A stretch of DNA of 64,000 bases from Halalkalicoccus subterraneus (lineage in GTDB: Archaea > Halobacteriota > Halobacteria > Halobacteriales > Halalkalicoccaceae). Under the pieces are notes generated by a model. That model saw nothing but the letters and a program-made list of their open reading frames with translations, was not told where the DNA came from and ran no database searches. Positions within the stretch are counted from its first letter, which is position 1. The number at the start of each line of letters is the position of its first letter. Positions 45,700 to 54,997 of this stretch are shown piece by piece. A program made the position numbers and the translations under genes. The stretch covers positions 62,001 through 126,000 of the forward strand of contig NZ_RDQG01000085.1 of assembly GCF_003697815.1 (NCBI RefSeq), written 5' to 3'.

Positions 45700-46542
45700 A
45701 TGAGTTTAATCGCTGTTACGAGAAAAGAATACCTCGACTCGATACGTTCGTACACACTCATTGGACTCATAGCGCTGTTCGTGGTGTTCACCACCTTTTT
45801 AGCAGGTATTCAATGGATTCCGAATATGTCTGGTGTTAGTGCTAATGGAGACGTAAACACGCTAGCATTCCTGAACAGTATGAGACAACCCGCTCTCTAT
45901 CTGGTCCCATTAGTTGGGATCATGGTTGGGTACAAAGCAATTGCTGGCGAACGTTCAAGCGGCAGTATTAGACTTATTCTCGGACTGCCAAACACCCGCA
46001 GGGAGATATTTTTCGGTAAGCTATTCGGTCAGACTGCTGTGGTTTCAACAGCAATATTAATAGGATATGGTGCTGCTGCTCTCGTCGCACTGGTCACGTA
46101 CGATTCATTCGCACTCATTGAATTTGGGCTCTATACGTTACTCACACTGCTATATGCTCTGGCCTGTGTGTCTATCGCAATAGGATTTTCAGCAAGTACG
46201 AAGTCGCGAGCGCGCGCGCTCGCTGGTGCAGTGGCTGTATACTCTGTGATTCTAATATTTTGGGATGTAATCACGGCACTATTACAAACGGCAATAATCG
46301 GTTACGAAGTTCCGGTAGGAGAGCAACCGGCCTGGTTAGCGATCTTCTCTAGTCTAAATCCTTCGACAGCGTTTGCCCATACTGCAAGAGCAGTTCTACC
46401 TGAATATCGTGAGATCTCTCAATTTCCATATATAGAGACGAATATCTGGGTCGACTGGTACGGCTTTATCGTTCTTGCACTGTGGATTGTAATTCCAGTA
46501 ACTATTGGATATGTCTGTTTCAGCAGAGCGGATATTGAGTAG
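45700..46542 (+). CDS. ABC-2-type transporter permease
   Basis: A 280-residue protein with six helices. TRKEYLDSIRSYTLIGLIAL is the typical amphipathic start plus helix 1, and a large outside loop follows. PLVGIMVGYKAIAGERSSGS IRLILGLP (with the GERSSG coupling motif) marks the NosY/NatB-type subfamily. It is the partner of the divergent ATPase at 44,623-45,525. The substrate is unknown. The frame is intact. Confidence 0.88.
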   Translation: MSLIAVTRKEYLDSIRSYTLIGLIALFVVFTTFLAGIQWIPNMSGVSANGDVNTLAFLNSMRQPALYLVPLVGIMVGYKAIAGERSSGSIRLILGLPNTRREIFFGKLFGQTAVVSTAILIGYGAAALVALVTYDSFALIEFGLYTLLTLLYALACVSIAIGFSASTKSRARALAGAVAVYSVILIFWDVITALLQTAIIGYEVPVGEQPAWLAIFSSLNPSTAFAHTARAVLPEYREISQFPYIETNIWVDWYGFIVLALWIVIPVTIGYVCFSRADIE

Positions 46543-46803
46543 GCTGTTGCCAGACTGGTTGAAGCACTTCTACTATAAACGGGCGAAAATCTAATCAAAT
46601 ATGGTCTACTGCACTAGCACGTAACGCGAAATTTTAGTTACTAATAAATACCAGTACATGTTCAGCCGTTGTACTGTACTGACCAATATATACTTCATTT
46701 GTATGTGACCTTCAGTTCCCAGCTGAGAGGATGAAGTAACTATTAGGTAGATGTGCGAATAGAACACCAGAAGTATTATTCGTTGAGTTGACGCGGGTAG
46801 CGT
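46543..46803. other. Gap carrying copy B of a 45-bp repeat
   Basis: The repeat is at 46,710-46,754, and no gene is seen. Confidence 0.4.
46710..46754. repeat. 45-bp dispersed repeat, copy B
   Basis: The sequence around gctgagaggatgaagtaact matches copy A at 22,520-22,564. It ends 50 bases before the lipocalin-like gene. Confidence 0.5.
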
Positions 46804-47151
46804 GTGGCAGACGATATTTCACTGGATGGTCGGACTCTTGCTGGCGTTGCAAATGATGAAGACGGAGAAGTGAGTGCAGATACCCTCTTTCACTTCGAGC
46901 AGGAGGGCGAGCGAATATATGCGAATTATTTTGGTGGCAGTGTTGTGGATGGACATCTGGTTGGAACCTTCGACGGGGAACAGTGGGACATCCGATACAC
47001 TCAAATAAATACAGAAAACGAAACCGCTACTGGCCACTCCATTGGTGATGTCGAGCTTCTCGACGATGGTCGTATTAGAGTTGAAGATGAGTGGGAATGG
47101 GAATCGAAGCCCGGAAAGGGTGAATCGGTGCACGAAGAAGTTGATCAGTAG
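46804..47151 (+). CDS. Lipocalin-like protein (YybH-type beta-barrel, often misnamed N-acetylglutamate synthase)
   Basis: A 115-residue strand-rich protein starting at GTG: ISLDGRTLAGVANDEDGEVS, DTLFHFEQEGERIYANYFGG, GHLVGTFDGEQWDIRYTQIN, then RIRVEDEWEWESKPGKGESV. The alternating pattern and conserved DTLFH...EG..YA.Y.GG...G match small bacterial proteins of this class. The binding target is unknown. The frame is intact. Confidence 0.65.
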   Translation: MADDISLDGRTLAGVANDEDGEVSADTLFHFEQEGERIYANYFGGSVVDGHLVGTFDGEQWDIRYTQINTENETATGHSIGDVELLDDGRIRVEDEWEWESKPGKGESVHEEVDQ

Positions 47152-47650
47152 ATCGTCTCCAAATAGCCAACCTTCGACTGGTCACTACATGACCTGTATA
47201 TAGCGCTGGGTGCCCCTAACAGGCCATCTGTGGAAAATCAACAGCGACGCGAATCACTCTAAGCCGACTATCAGGCAGGTATGTCATCTACGAAGGGTTT
47301 TTCAGAAAACGGGGCTTGTGCAAGGATAAACTTCGCGTTGATTCCGGTATAAATGCGTTTCTGGCACTCGATGTCAATGTAGATATTGACGAGGTAGATA
47401 CGGCAACCCAGACCATTGAGTACACCCGATACAGCAATGCAACTGCGTTCATACTGTCGTTTCTTGAGTACATCTATAGTATTACTAAACTAATAGCGAA
47501 CTGCTGGCTGTCTCTTTTCACTCATTATGTTAAGTAATACTACTCGTTAACTATAGAGGGTGGCGAGGTGTTCATACTAGACTTTGCCGCTCCTGTAATG
47601 AATGTAGAAGGCGCAAAAAGGAGGATTACTCCGGACAGAGTGGTGTTATA
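47152..47650. other. Gap without recognised gene
   Basis: An AT-rich plus-strand frame (47,316-47,537) has no domain. The right end leads into a truncated peptidase gene. Confidence 0.35.
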
Positions 47651-48499
47651 GAATGTTACTGGAATTCCATCTGTGATATTGTAGGGGCTATCGAGTATAT
47701 GCGCGAGCATGTTCCCGATCCAGTACGGCTTCACTACGTGATCACCAATGGCGGCGCTGCTCCAAACGTTGTCCCACCCGAAGCTACCGCCGAGTATCTC
47801 ATCCGGGCACCGAGTCGCGATCTCGTCGAGGAGATCAGCAATTGGTTCCATGATGCTGTAACGGGGGCTGCACTCATGGCCGATGTCGACATCGATGTCA
47901 CACAGGTAAGCGGCATCTACGGTGTCCGGCCGAACGAAACTCTCGGTGATGCGATTCGGAATACAATGACTGATATCGGCTCCTTTACCGTTGAAGACGA
48001 AGCCCTTGCAGCCGACTTACAAGCGTCATTGGGCGATGTATCCGGCCAACTCGCAAAGCTCGATCCTAATGATAGGGAACATGCACAGGATTCCGCCTAC
48101 TTCACAAAACCGATCGAAGCGACGGATATCGGAGAAACTGGAGCCTATTCCACTGATTCTGGTGATGTGAGCCAAGTCGTCCCACTCGATCGAATGACAA
48201 CGGCAACATGGCCGGTTGGAACTCCAGCTCACTCTTGGCAAGCCGTTGCTGCTAGTGTATCGACCGGTATGGAAGGAATGCTGTACGCTGCAGATACAAT
48301 TGGCCGGACACTTGTCCAGCTGCTCACGGATCCGAATTTGCTCGCCGATGTTATCGCTGAGTTCAACGAACGAAGCGGTGCAAACGACTACGAGTCGCCG
48401 ATGCCCGATGATGCGGATTCCTACAACCTACTTGGTATTGATCGACCCACGTTTAATCCGGATATTGGAGGAAACATTAACACTGTCGGCGGTGACTAA
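47651..48499 (+). pseudogene. M20-family amidohydrolase (AbgB-like), 5'-truncated
   Basis: The frame enters at SICDIVGAIEYMREHVPDPV and continues RLHYVITNGGAAPNVVPPEA, AEYLIRAPSRDLVEEI, a long insert, then TATWPVGTPAHSWQAVA with the C-terminal metal-ligand His. This is the second half of an AbgB-type aminobenzoyl-glutamate/peptide amidohydrolase. The first about 200 residues with the Asp/Glu metal site are absent. An internal ATG at 47,699 cannot give an active enzyme. The C-terminus is intact. Confidence 0.7.
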
Positions 48500-48667
48500 C
48501 TCACGGCAGTCGGGCGAGCGCATGCGAGCGGGTCGAGTAATTCGTGCATTACTACAGTTTCCAACGGTCGTATCAATTGCTCAACGGATGAACGCTGGTC
48601 GGAAGGTCACTAACTAGATAGTACCAACGGGGGTAGGTTGAAGGACAGGCCTGACAAACAGTAGGGA

Positions 48668-49096
48668 ATGGGAACCATTCTTGTCGCGTATGGAAAGGAT
48701 CCCCATCGAAATACAGTACTTGAGTTCGCCGTAGAACGCGCAGCGGCCGCAAACGATGATCTCTTCGTGTATCATATCAATGAACCCGAAGATAACTCAC
48801 CCGATCAAGTTCGGGGTGAAATAGAGCAGGTACTCCAGCAAACGGCTCCTACTGTTGAATTCGAGATAGCAATTGAAGAACTCGGCACAGTACAGGAGAA
48901 GTTCGAGCACTCCAAAGTTTCGAAACAAAAGCAACTGGTCGATATAATCGAATCATCCGATCGGGACTACGAGTACCTCGTTATGGGGAATATCGAACGC
49001 GGCCCCATCGAGGAATTCTTCTTGTCAAGCATGTCTGAAGCCGTTCTTGATACGTATGCGATTCCGGTCATGCTTGTTCCAATCAGTACAACCTGA
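48668..49096 (+). CDS. Universal stress protein-like
   Basis: A 142-residue Usp-fold protein. MGTILVAYGKDPHRNTVLEF opens it, and YEYLVMGNIERGPIEEFFLS has the GN/GxxxxxxxF segment preceding the last strand AIPVMLVPIS. The ATP-loop glycines are less complete than in UspA, so nucleotide binding is uncertain. ATG start at 48,668; single gene. Confidence 0.75.
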   Translation: MGTILVAYGKDPHRNTVLEFAVERAAAANDDLFVYHINEPEDNSPDQVRGEIEQVLQQTAPTVEFEIAIEELGTVQEKFEHSKVSKQKQLVDIIESSDRDYEYLVMGNIERGPIEEFFLSSMSEAVLDTYAIPVMLVPISTT

Positions 49097-49455
49097 TAGC
49101 GATGGAGTGTATTCCGGAAAGAGAACCGCTCCGAGAAAGTATAAGTCGGATATCGCATCCCAACAAAAGAGTCTGCCGGTGACCGAACTAGTGGTCGCGA
49201 GCGAATGAAACAGGTCGTGATCGATCGTTATTAGAACTGGTTTCCAGTACGAATGTTTTCGTCTCTTCTTTCCAATCCTCTGTAGCAGCGTTAAGCACCG
49301 CACTCGAATCGACGTATGTTTCTATTCTTCCGTGAGTACTCGAATTCGTCCAACCTCATTCTTAAAGTACTACATTATTTTGAATATCTAAATACATCTC
49401 TATGTATCGCTACTCATTTCTATGCGATCCTCAAAGAAGAATGTAGACCTTACTT
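49097..49455. other. Gap with a possible PIN-domain remnant
   Basis: Apart from the minus-strand fragment at 49,188-49,330, only AT-rich sequence is seen, which should contain the ATP-grasp promoter. Confidence 0.4.
49188..49330 (-). pseudogene. PIN-domain N-terminal remnant
   Basis: The frame reads GRIETYVDSSAVLNAATEDW then KEETKTFVLE and stops. The YVDSSAVLNA start is that of VapC-like PIN domains, but there is no start codon and the rest is absent. Confidence 0.3.
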
Positions 49456-50634
49456 ATGGCCGAACAACACGCCGTTCTCATCCCCGCATCGCCGCTTCCC
49501 CACAGCTATGCGTGTGCCCGCTCGCTCTCGAAACACGGCGTCCACACGATCGTTGCTGCCGAAGACGAACGACTACCCACGTTTGCGTCGCGCTACTGCG
49601 ATGAATCCGTCATTATCCCCTCAGCACGTGACGATTTGCTCGCCTATAAAAACGCGCTACTGGGGATTGCTGCTCGGCCTGCCGTCAAAACAATCATTCC
49701 GATCCGGCCTCAGGATCCGTACGTTCTCGCGAAATATCGCGACGAGTTCGAAGAGTACGTGAGCAGTGTCGTTCCACCCCTTGAGTCGTTACGAACCGTT
49801 CACGATCGACTCCAGTTGGCTGAAGCCGCTGCGAACGCAGGGGTTCCGATGCCCGAGACACGACTTCTCGACGAAGTCGATAACTGGGACCCGGAGTTGC
49901 TTGTCAAAGCACGATTCAACCTCCTTGCTGACGAGTACGTCGACTCGTATGCACCCAACGAATCGGAGATCGTCAAGACAATCACACACCTCCAACCAGG
50001 AGAACAGCCCGATCTCGAGACGATCCGTGAAGAGATGAATCACACGCCGATCGTCCAAGAATACGTACAGAGCTCCGATGAGTATGTGTTTGGAGCGCTC
50101 TATAATCACGGTAAGGCGGTAGCGACGTTCCAACATCGACAGATTCGAGGCAATTCGTATACGGGTAGTGGCGGCGTCTATCGTGAGACGGTCGATATTC
50201 CGGAACTGGAAGAAGTCGGGCGAGGATTGCTCGATGAACTCGAGTGGCATGGGCTTGCCTGTGTCGAATTTATGGAGGATGCGGAGACTGGCGAATTCAA
50301 GGTCGCGGAGATCAACCCTCGTATGTGGCAATCACTGGCGTGTGCCGTCCACGCTGATGCGGACTTCCCGTACTGGTACTGGCTTCAGGCTGGCGGTCGT
50401 TTGGATCTAGTTGAGCCGGGCTATACGGTTGGTGTTGGAAGTCACTATTTATATGGTGAGGCTGAGCACCTTCTGAGTATCGTGCGCGAAGAGTCGCCGT
50501 TGGTCGAAACACCGTCACTCGTAGAGACGGGATGGGAAATCGCTCGTTCCTGTTATGAGATGCCGTATTTCGACTATCTTCGGCTTGATGACCCGTTTTC
50601 GTTCATTCGTGAAGTCCGAAATATCGGAAACTAA
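49456..50634 (+). CDS. ATP-grasp superfamily ligase
   Basis: A 392-residue protein. AVLIPASPLPHSYACARSLS is the N-terminal nucleotide-type fold. Residues about 115-210 form the central ATP-grasp part (LQLAEAAANAGVPMPETRLL; LLVKARFNL). PIVQEYVQSSDEYVFGALYN is the adenine-side hinge, and ACVEFMEDAETGEFKVAEIN PRMWQS carries the Mg-binding Glu/Asn pair. It resembles carbamoyl-phosphate-synthase-like carboxylate-amine ligases. The substrate is unknown. It is single and complete, and it may modify a surface polymer or a peptide. Confidence 0.85.
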   Translation: MAEQHAVLIPASPLPHSYACARSLSKHGVHTIVAAEDERLPTFASRYCDESVIIPSARDDLLAYKNALLGIAARPAVKTIIPIRPQDPYVLAKYRDEFEEYVSSVVPPLESLRTVHDRLQLAEAAANAGVPMPETRLLDEVDNWDPELLVKARFNLLADEYVDSYAPNESEIVKTITHLQPGEQPDLETIREEMNHTPIVQEYVQSSDEYVFGALYNHGKAVATFQHRQIRGNSYTGSGGVYRETVDIPELEEVGRGLLDELEWHGLACVEFMEDAETGEFKVAEINPRMWQSLACAVHADADFPYWYWLQAGGRLDLVEPGYTVGVGSHYLYGEAEHLLSIVREESPLVETPSLVETGWEIARSCYEMPYFDYLRLDDPFSFIREVRNIGN

Positions 50635-50798
50635 TCGAGTCGTGCTTGCAAAGGAGTTTCGGCTAGCTACTTGTCTACAAGACTTGGTAAGATTCACATA
50701 CGTATTTTATATCATACCTATAGTATTTTAATATCAAATAGCATGTGTAATCAGTTATAGTATGCCGTCTGCCCTCTCGTCGTTCCCTATAGGGACAC

Positions 50799-51305
50799 TC
50801 AGTTTATTCCACGTGAGAAGGTGAGTGGTCGTTTCTGATCGGTGTTATCGGTTTTTGTAGCTGATTCAGTCGGCATCTGGATCGTTGTCACGGGAACCGA
50901 TGACCGTTTCATGATTTCGTCCGGCAGACTCCCACGCAAAATGCGTGAGAAAAGCGACTGTTCTTGCGTTCCAATAACGATACGAGTAATACCGTTGGTA
51001 GCAGCGTATGCGCTGATTTGATCAGCAGGATGGCCTGATTTAATCTCCGTATCGACTGTTACGTCGTGTTCAGCGGCATAGTCCGTTGCTTTCGAGAAGA
51101 TCTGTTGTGCCGTCCGTCTACTGGCCTCTCGTTGCTCGCCAATTGCGTCCGGAATAACTGTTTGGCGAATGCTTTCCTCTCGTTCGATGATCGGGCAGAC
51201 CTGTAGAATCGTGATTTCATGTGATCCTTCCAACGTGAGTACATGGTTGAGAGCTGCAATCGTTGGGGGGATACCGTTGACCGGAACGAGAATAGAGTTA
51301 TTCAT
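50799..51305 (-). CDS. Universal stress protein (UspA family)
   Basis: A 168-residue Usp from ATG 51,305 (MNNSILVPVNGIPPTIAALN). The last part, RIVIGTQEQSLFSRILRGSL PDEIMKRSSVPVTTI, has the G-2x-G-9x-(S/T) type loop. A longer upstream frame is not family-like. A short charged tail follows the domain. Single gene. Confidence 0.85.
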   Translation of the reverse strand: MNNSILVPVNGIPPTIAALNHVLTLEGSHEITILQVCPIIEREESIRQTVIPDAIGEQREASRRTAQQIFSKATDYAAEHDVTVDTEIKSGHPADQISAYAATNGITRIVIGTQEQSLFSRILRGSLPDEIMKRSSVPVTTIQMPTESATKTDNTDQKRPLTFSRGIN

Positions 51306-51458
51306 GGTCTCATATTGGTACCTACTCGCATAATAGAACAGGGTTGCGATAGCATGGCATGCATAGGCGTCAGCAGAACCGGAGGTGCTGGCTGTCAACC
51401 GGACACGAAGCGTCCAGGAACGGGCGTGAATCGCGTACGCTCCGTTCCATAACCGGCG

Positions 51459-51581
51459 TTAGTTGCCGTCCGGAATCTCAACGGATTCGAGACCGACTAC
51501 AATCCGTTTTTCATACGTCTCGGACAACTCGAAATCGTTCGACTTTCGGAATGTTTGGGTTCCGTCTCGAGGACATAGCAT
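51459..51581 (-). CDS. Possible 40-aa protein
   Basis: ATG at 51,581 opens MLCPRDGTQTFRKSNDFELS, then ETYEKRIVVGLESVEIPDGN to a stop. The sequence is strand-helix-like and haloarchaeal in composition. It may be a micro-protein or the end of a lost gene. No family is known. Confidence 0.35.
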   Translation of the reverse strand: MLCPRDGTQTFRKSNDFELSETYEKRIVVGLESVEIPDGN

Positions 51582-51655
51582 TCATCGATCGTTGCTGTGA
51601 ATCAATAGTCAAATCACCGAAAGATATGTGTAGTATATCGATGCCCCTGTCTAGT

Positions 51656-51859
51656 TTAGCACCTCATCAGTTGGCGTTCTTCGATCAAGTGATTGATGCG
51701 CTCTCTGGTGGTTGTAATAATATATAAACCGTCCGATTCATCGTCTCTCTGGCCCAATTGCCTGCTTAACAAGTCGGGCTCTGTCCCGTGGAGTAGTTTT
51801 GAGAGTTGGGCCAGAGACTCCTCGTTCCTTAGCGAACTCTTTGTCGACGCACGCCTCAA
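51656..51859 (-). CDS. Possible 67-aa protein
   Basis: TTG-started frame RNEESLAQLSKLLHGTEPDL, LSRQLGQRDDESDGLYIITT and TRERINHLIEERQLMRC. The helical, charged pattern is protein-like, but the start is unsure and no family is recognised. Confidence 0.3.
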   Translation of the reverse strand: MRRASTKSSLRNEESLAQLSKLLHGTEPDLLSRQLGQRDDESDGLYIITTTRERINHLIEERQLMRC

Positions 51860-51883
51860 AGTGTTGTCATTACAGTCGTTTCG

Positions 51884-52875
51884 TTAGATCACACCGTTAG
51901 TTCTAAGCCGCTCGATTTTCTCCTCGGAGAGGCCTATCCGGTCGCGGTAGACTTTGTAGTTGTCCTCACCTTTTCGCGGCGAGGGCTCGATCTCGGGCAT
52001 CTTCGATTTCGAGAGTCGAATCGGGCTGCCGGGAACGCGGATTTCCCCTTTCGAAGGATGGTCGATCTCGACGGCTATCTCGCGTTCCTCCAGATGGGGA
52101 TCGTAGATCACCTTCTCGACGCTCTGAACCGAGCCACAGAGGACGCCGGCCGCCGAGAGAACCGATCCGATCTCTTCGCGGGAGCGCTCGCAGGTCCACT
52201 CCTCGATGGCGTCGTCGATCGTCTCCATGTGCTCGACCCGGTCGACGTTGCTTACGAATTGCTCGTCGTCGGCGAGGTCCTCGCGGTCGATCGCCCCACA
52301 GAGTGTCTCCCAGTGCTCGTCGGAGATACAGAGGATCGCTACGTAGCCGTCCTCGGCTTCGTAAGCGTTGTAGGGCGCCTTTGCGAGGCTGCTGTGGCGG
52401 TTACCCGTCCGTGGAGGGGTGTCGTCCTCGTTGTAGTAGTTCGCCAGTTGAGACATCAGGGAGGGATAGACCGCGTCCTGCATGCTCGCCTCGACGAACT
52501 GGCCCTCGCCAGTGCGCTCACGCTGATAGAGCGCCGCCATGACGCCGGCTGCGAGGTGGATCCCCCGAGGAAGTCACCTGGCGCGATGCCGGTCTTCGTC
52601 GGCGGGTCCTCAGGGTTGCCGATGACGTCCATCACGCCGCTTTCGGCTTGGACGATGAGGTCCATCGCCAGCCGGTCGCTCTTGGGGCCGTCCTCGCCGA
52701 AGGGGGGCTCGACCTTCGTCATGTCGGCCCCCAGATACGAGAGCATCAGCGAGCTGTACGCGCCGTTGTAGATCTATCCGAGGTCGATAACGTGGACGTC
52801 CTCCAGTGCCTGTTGGTCTATGTATGTCGTAGTGAAAACGGTGTCCAGCCTCGGGTCCCTGTCGATCGCAATCAT
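51884..52875 (-). pseudogene. CoA-transferase family III (CaiB/BaiF), multiply broken
   Basis: From ATG 52,875 the frame reaches ALEDVHVIDLG, then a TAG (52,774-52,776), then IYNGAYSSLMLSYLGADMTK VEPP. The expected block between VEPP and the AMDL region is deleted. AMDLIVQAESGVMDVIGNPE continues to GDFLGG, where one G is missing near 52,563. The restored frame reads IHLAAGVMAALYQRERTGEG and runs intact to the C-terminus at 51,884. Thus it has a stop, a deletion and a frameshift in one gene. It once transferred CoA between acids. The GC-rich composition matches the 52-59 kb block. Confidence 0.8.
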
Positions 52876-52989
52876 GCCAATCACATACAGGAACACGACA
52901 CGTATACGAAGAGTACTGCTGGCTGTTCGGCGATACCTGCGTGTTATCCTTGTAGCCCTCCATCCGGCTCGAAGAACGTTATGCGTTGG

Positions 52990-53802
52990 TCATCCTTTGA
53001 ATCCCCCTGTATCAAGCAATCGTTCGTACTGCGATTTACGGATTCCCGCCTGACCGAGCTCGTTTGTATGAGCGTCACTCCCACCAGTGAGAAGAAGGTC
53101 CTGACGTTCGGCCGTCTGCACGTCGAGATCCGAACTGGAAGCGATGTTCGGACTCGAATACGGGTATCGACACTCCACTGCGTCAAGCCGGGGTGCCAGT
53201 TCGAGCACTGCCTCGGGATCCTCGTAGCGGTAGGGATGGGCGAGACTGACCACGCCACAGGTCTCGGAAAGCAACTCGATTCCCGTTTCGAACGGGGGGA
53301 TCTCGCGTGGCACGTAACAGGGGCGGCCATCGGCGATGAGTTCGTCGAACGCCTCCTGATACGAGAGGTCGATATCGGGGTGGGCGTCGATCGCACGAGC
53401 GATATGTGGGCGACCGGTGCCGCCGTCGATCGCCACGTCGAGTTCGATGCCTAACTCGTTCTCAATTAGGTCGACGATGCGCGTGGCACGGTTTTTTCGA
53501 TTCTTCTGGAGGCGGTCGAGTTCGTCGCGGAGCGCAGGAGATTCGCTCACACCGTATCCGAGCAGGTCGATCCGCTCGTCCAGCGGCGCGACCTCGACAC
53601 GCAGTTCGATGCCGTGGATAACGTCGATACCGTCGATACGCGTCCGCGGGGCGTCCAGTTTAGGGTGGAGCCGGTCGTGATCCGTGATGGCGACGGCGGA
53701 GATTCCTACGTCGGCTGCCACTGCCGGAACCTCATCGAGTACCAACTCCCCGTCGGAATTCGTCGTGTGGACGTGTAGGTCCGCATATATCGAATCTTCC
53801 AT
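52990..53802 (-). CDS. PHP-domain phosphoesterase
   Basis: A 270-residue protein with the PHP motif set: DLHVHTTNSDGELVLDEV (motif I, His-x-His), VAITDHDRL (motif II), a GIELRVEV Glu (motif III), GVVSLAHPYRY (later motif) and GSDAHTN (final motif). This is the archaeal/bacterial stand-alone class related to 3',5'-nucleotide or histidinol-phosphate phosphatases, so a phosphoesterase is expected. One member of the class, YciV/RnaAM, degrades 3'-phosphoadenosine 5'-phosphate-like nucleotides. That would suit the nearby PAPS-using operon, but this is inference. ATG start at 53,802. Confidence 0.88.
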   Translation of the reverse strand: MEDSIYADLHVHTTNSDGELVLDEVPAVAADVGISAVAITDHDRLHPKLDAPRTRIDGIDVIHGIELRVEVAPLDERIDLLGYGVSESPALRDELDRLQKNRKNRATRIVDLIENELGIELDVAIDGGTGRPHIARAIDAHPDIDLSYQEAFDELIADGRPCYVPREIPPFETGIELLSETCGVVSLAHPYRYEDPEAVLELAPRLDAVECRYPYSSPNIASSSDLDVQTAERQDLLLTGGSDAHTNELGQAGIRKSQYERLLDTGGFKG

Positions 53803-53939
53803 GACTCATGGGTCCCTCCGTTCGGGGTTAAGTTCTCTGCCGTCGGATGCCGTGTGAGCTACCGACGGAGGCGGAGATAGTACTGTTTAGCCCGGAGCGG
53901 TCGATCCGCTAGGCGAACGTCCGACGGGATCCGGGCCGT

Positions 53940-54617
53940 TCAGTCCGAGCGGTAGATCTCCTTGCGGTCCACGATGTTGCGAACGGTCGCACGCGTAATA
54001 TCGGCTCGATGCGCGACGGCTCGCTTGCTTTCGCCGGTTTCGATCTCCGTGATGACGGCGAGAGCGGTTTCGTAGTCCTCGTTCGGGACGAGATTGCCGT
54101 TTCCGTCGCTGTCGAACCCGAACGGGGGACGCCCGACGTGTTTGCCCTCGGCTCGGGCAGCGGCGATGCCTTCCTTGGTTCGGCGGCTGTTCATTGCCGT
54201 CTCGAGTTCCGCAGCGACGCCGAGCGCGCGGAGCATCGTGTGTCCCTTCTCCCCCCCATCCGACTCCGATTCCGGGTCGTTGATCCGGAGACCGGATTCG
54301 ACGATATGGACCGCAACGCCGCATTCGACGAGTTGCGTGACGCGGTCGTAGAGGTCACGCATGTTCATCGCGATCCGCGAGGCGTCGCGAACGATCACCC
54401 GGCCGATAGCCCCCTCCGCAGCCAGGTCAAATAACTTCTGATCGCCCGACGAAGACGTGTTGCGCGCCCGCAAAGCGGTATCGGACAGCACGAGGATTTC
54501 CGCGGGATCGAGATCCAGTACGGTCGTCGCGTAATCGAGTGCCGTTTCCAGTTGCCTGTCTTCCGAACCCGTCGCTTCCGTGTCGCGGATGTAGATCGCT
54601 GTCGTTTTACTGACCAT
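53940..54617 (-). CDS. Serine-recombinase-family protein with Thr at the catalytic position
   Basis: A 225-residue resolvase-like protein. IYIRDTEATGSEDRQLETAL aligns with the YxRxSxxxQ motif, with Thr13 where the nucleophilic Ser should be. VIVRDASRIAMNMRDLYDRV has the conserved Arg residues of the active site, EGIAAARAEGKHVGRPPFGF is the linker and arm, and the C-terminal HTH is SKRAVAHRADITRATVRNI. It may bind and bend DNA without cleavage, or use Thr weakly. It is transcribed away from the sulfotransferase operon 380 bases to its right. Confidence 0.8.
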   Translation of the reverse strand: MVSKTTAIYIRDTEATGSEDRQLETALDYATTVLDLDPAEILVLSDTALRARNTSSSGDQKLFDLAAEGAIGRVIVRDASRIAMNMRDLYDRVTQLVECGVAVHIVESGLRINDPESESDGGEKGHTMLRALGVAAELETAMNSRRTKEGIAAARAEGKHVGRPPFGFDSDGNGNLVPNEDYETALAVITEIETGESKRAVAHRADITRATVRNIVDRKEIYRSD

Positions 54618-54997
54618 TGGACCGCCTATCAGCAGTTGCGAATCGGGCCGTGATGTATGTTACGGGCGGGCCGTCCGACCGAACCCGAAGTGCGTACACC
54701 GGCATCCGATATAGGACCGGAAACCCCCTCTATACACTATGGGAGAAAGAGAACTAATTACACCATGGTAGAAAACACCCCCTTACCCCCGAATATGAAA
54801 GCCTTGCGTTTTTCCGGCTTGCGAGTGTGTGTCTATCCAGTCGGCCCCCATCCAGCGGCGATCGAACCCACATCCGTTGGGCCGCTCGATCGCCGGGACG
54901 GGAGGGCGACGAACGAACGGGTCCATGATGACAGCTACGAACACGGGAATCGGCGGCTCGGCTCGGAGGACAGCGCCATGGTGAGTGATCGATAAGT
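54618..54997. other. Divergent intergenic region
   Basis: It should hold promoters for the recombinase and the sulfotransferase operon. ctctatacactatgg (about 54,729) looks TATA-like. The segment tatgggagaaa ... catggtagaaaa (54,739-54,775) contains a near-direct repeat that could be a recombinase site. Plus-strand frames are not convincing. Confidence 0.4.

Larger units (their letters stand above)
51306..51883. other. Region of short minus-strand frames
   Basis: It holds the two small open frames described at 51,459-51,581 and 51,656-51,859. No larger gene is seen. Confidence 0.4.

Noticed and set aside
51359-51727. 122-codon plus-strand frame
   Set aside because: No domain, and it runs opposite to small minus-strand frames with better coding character.
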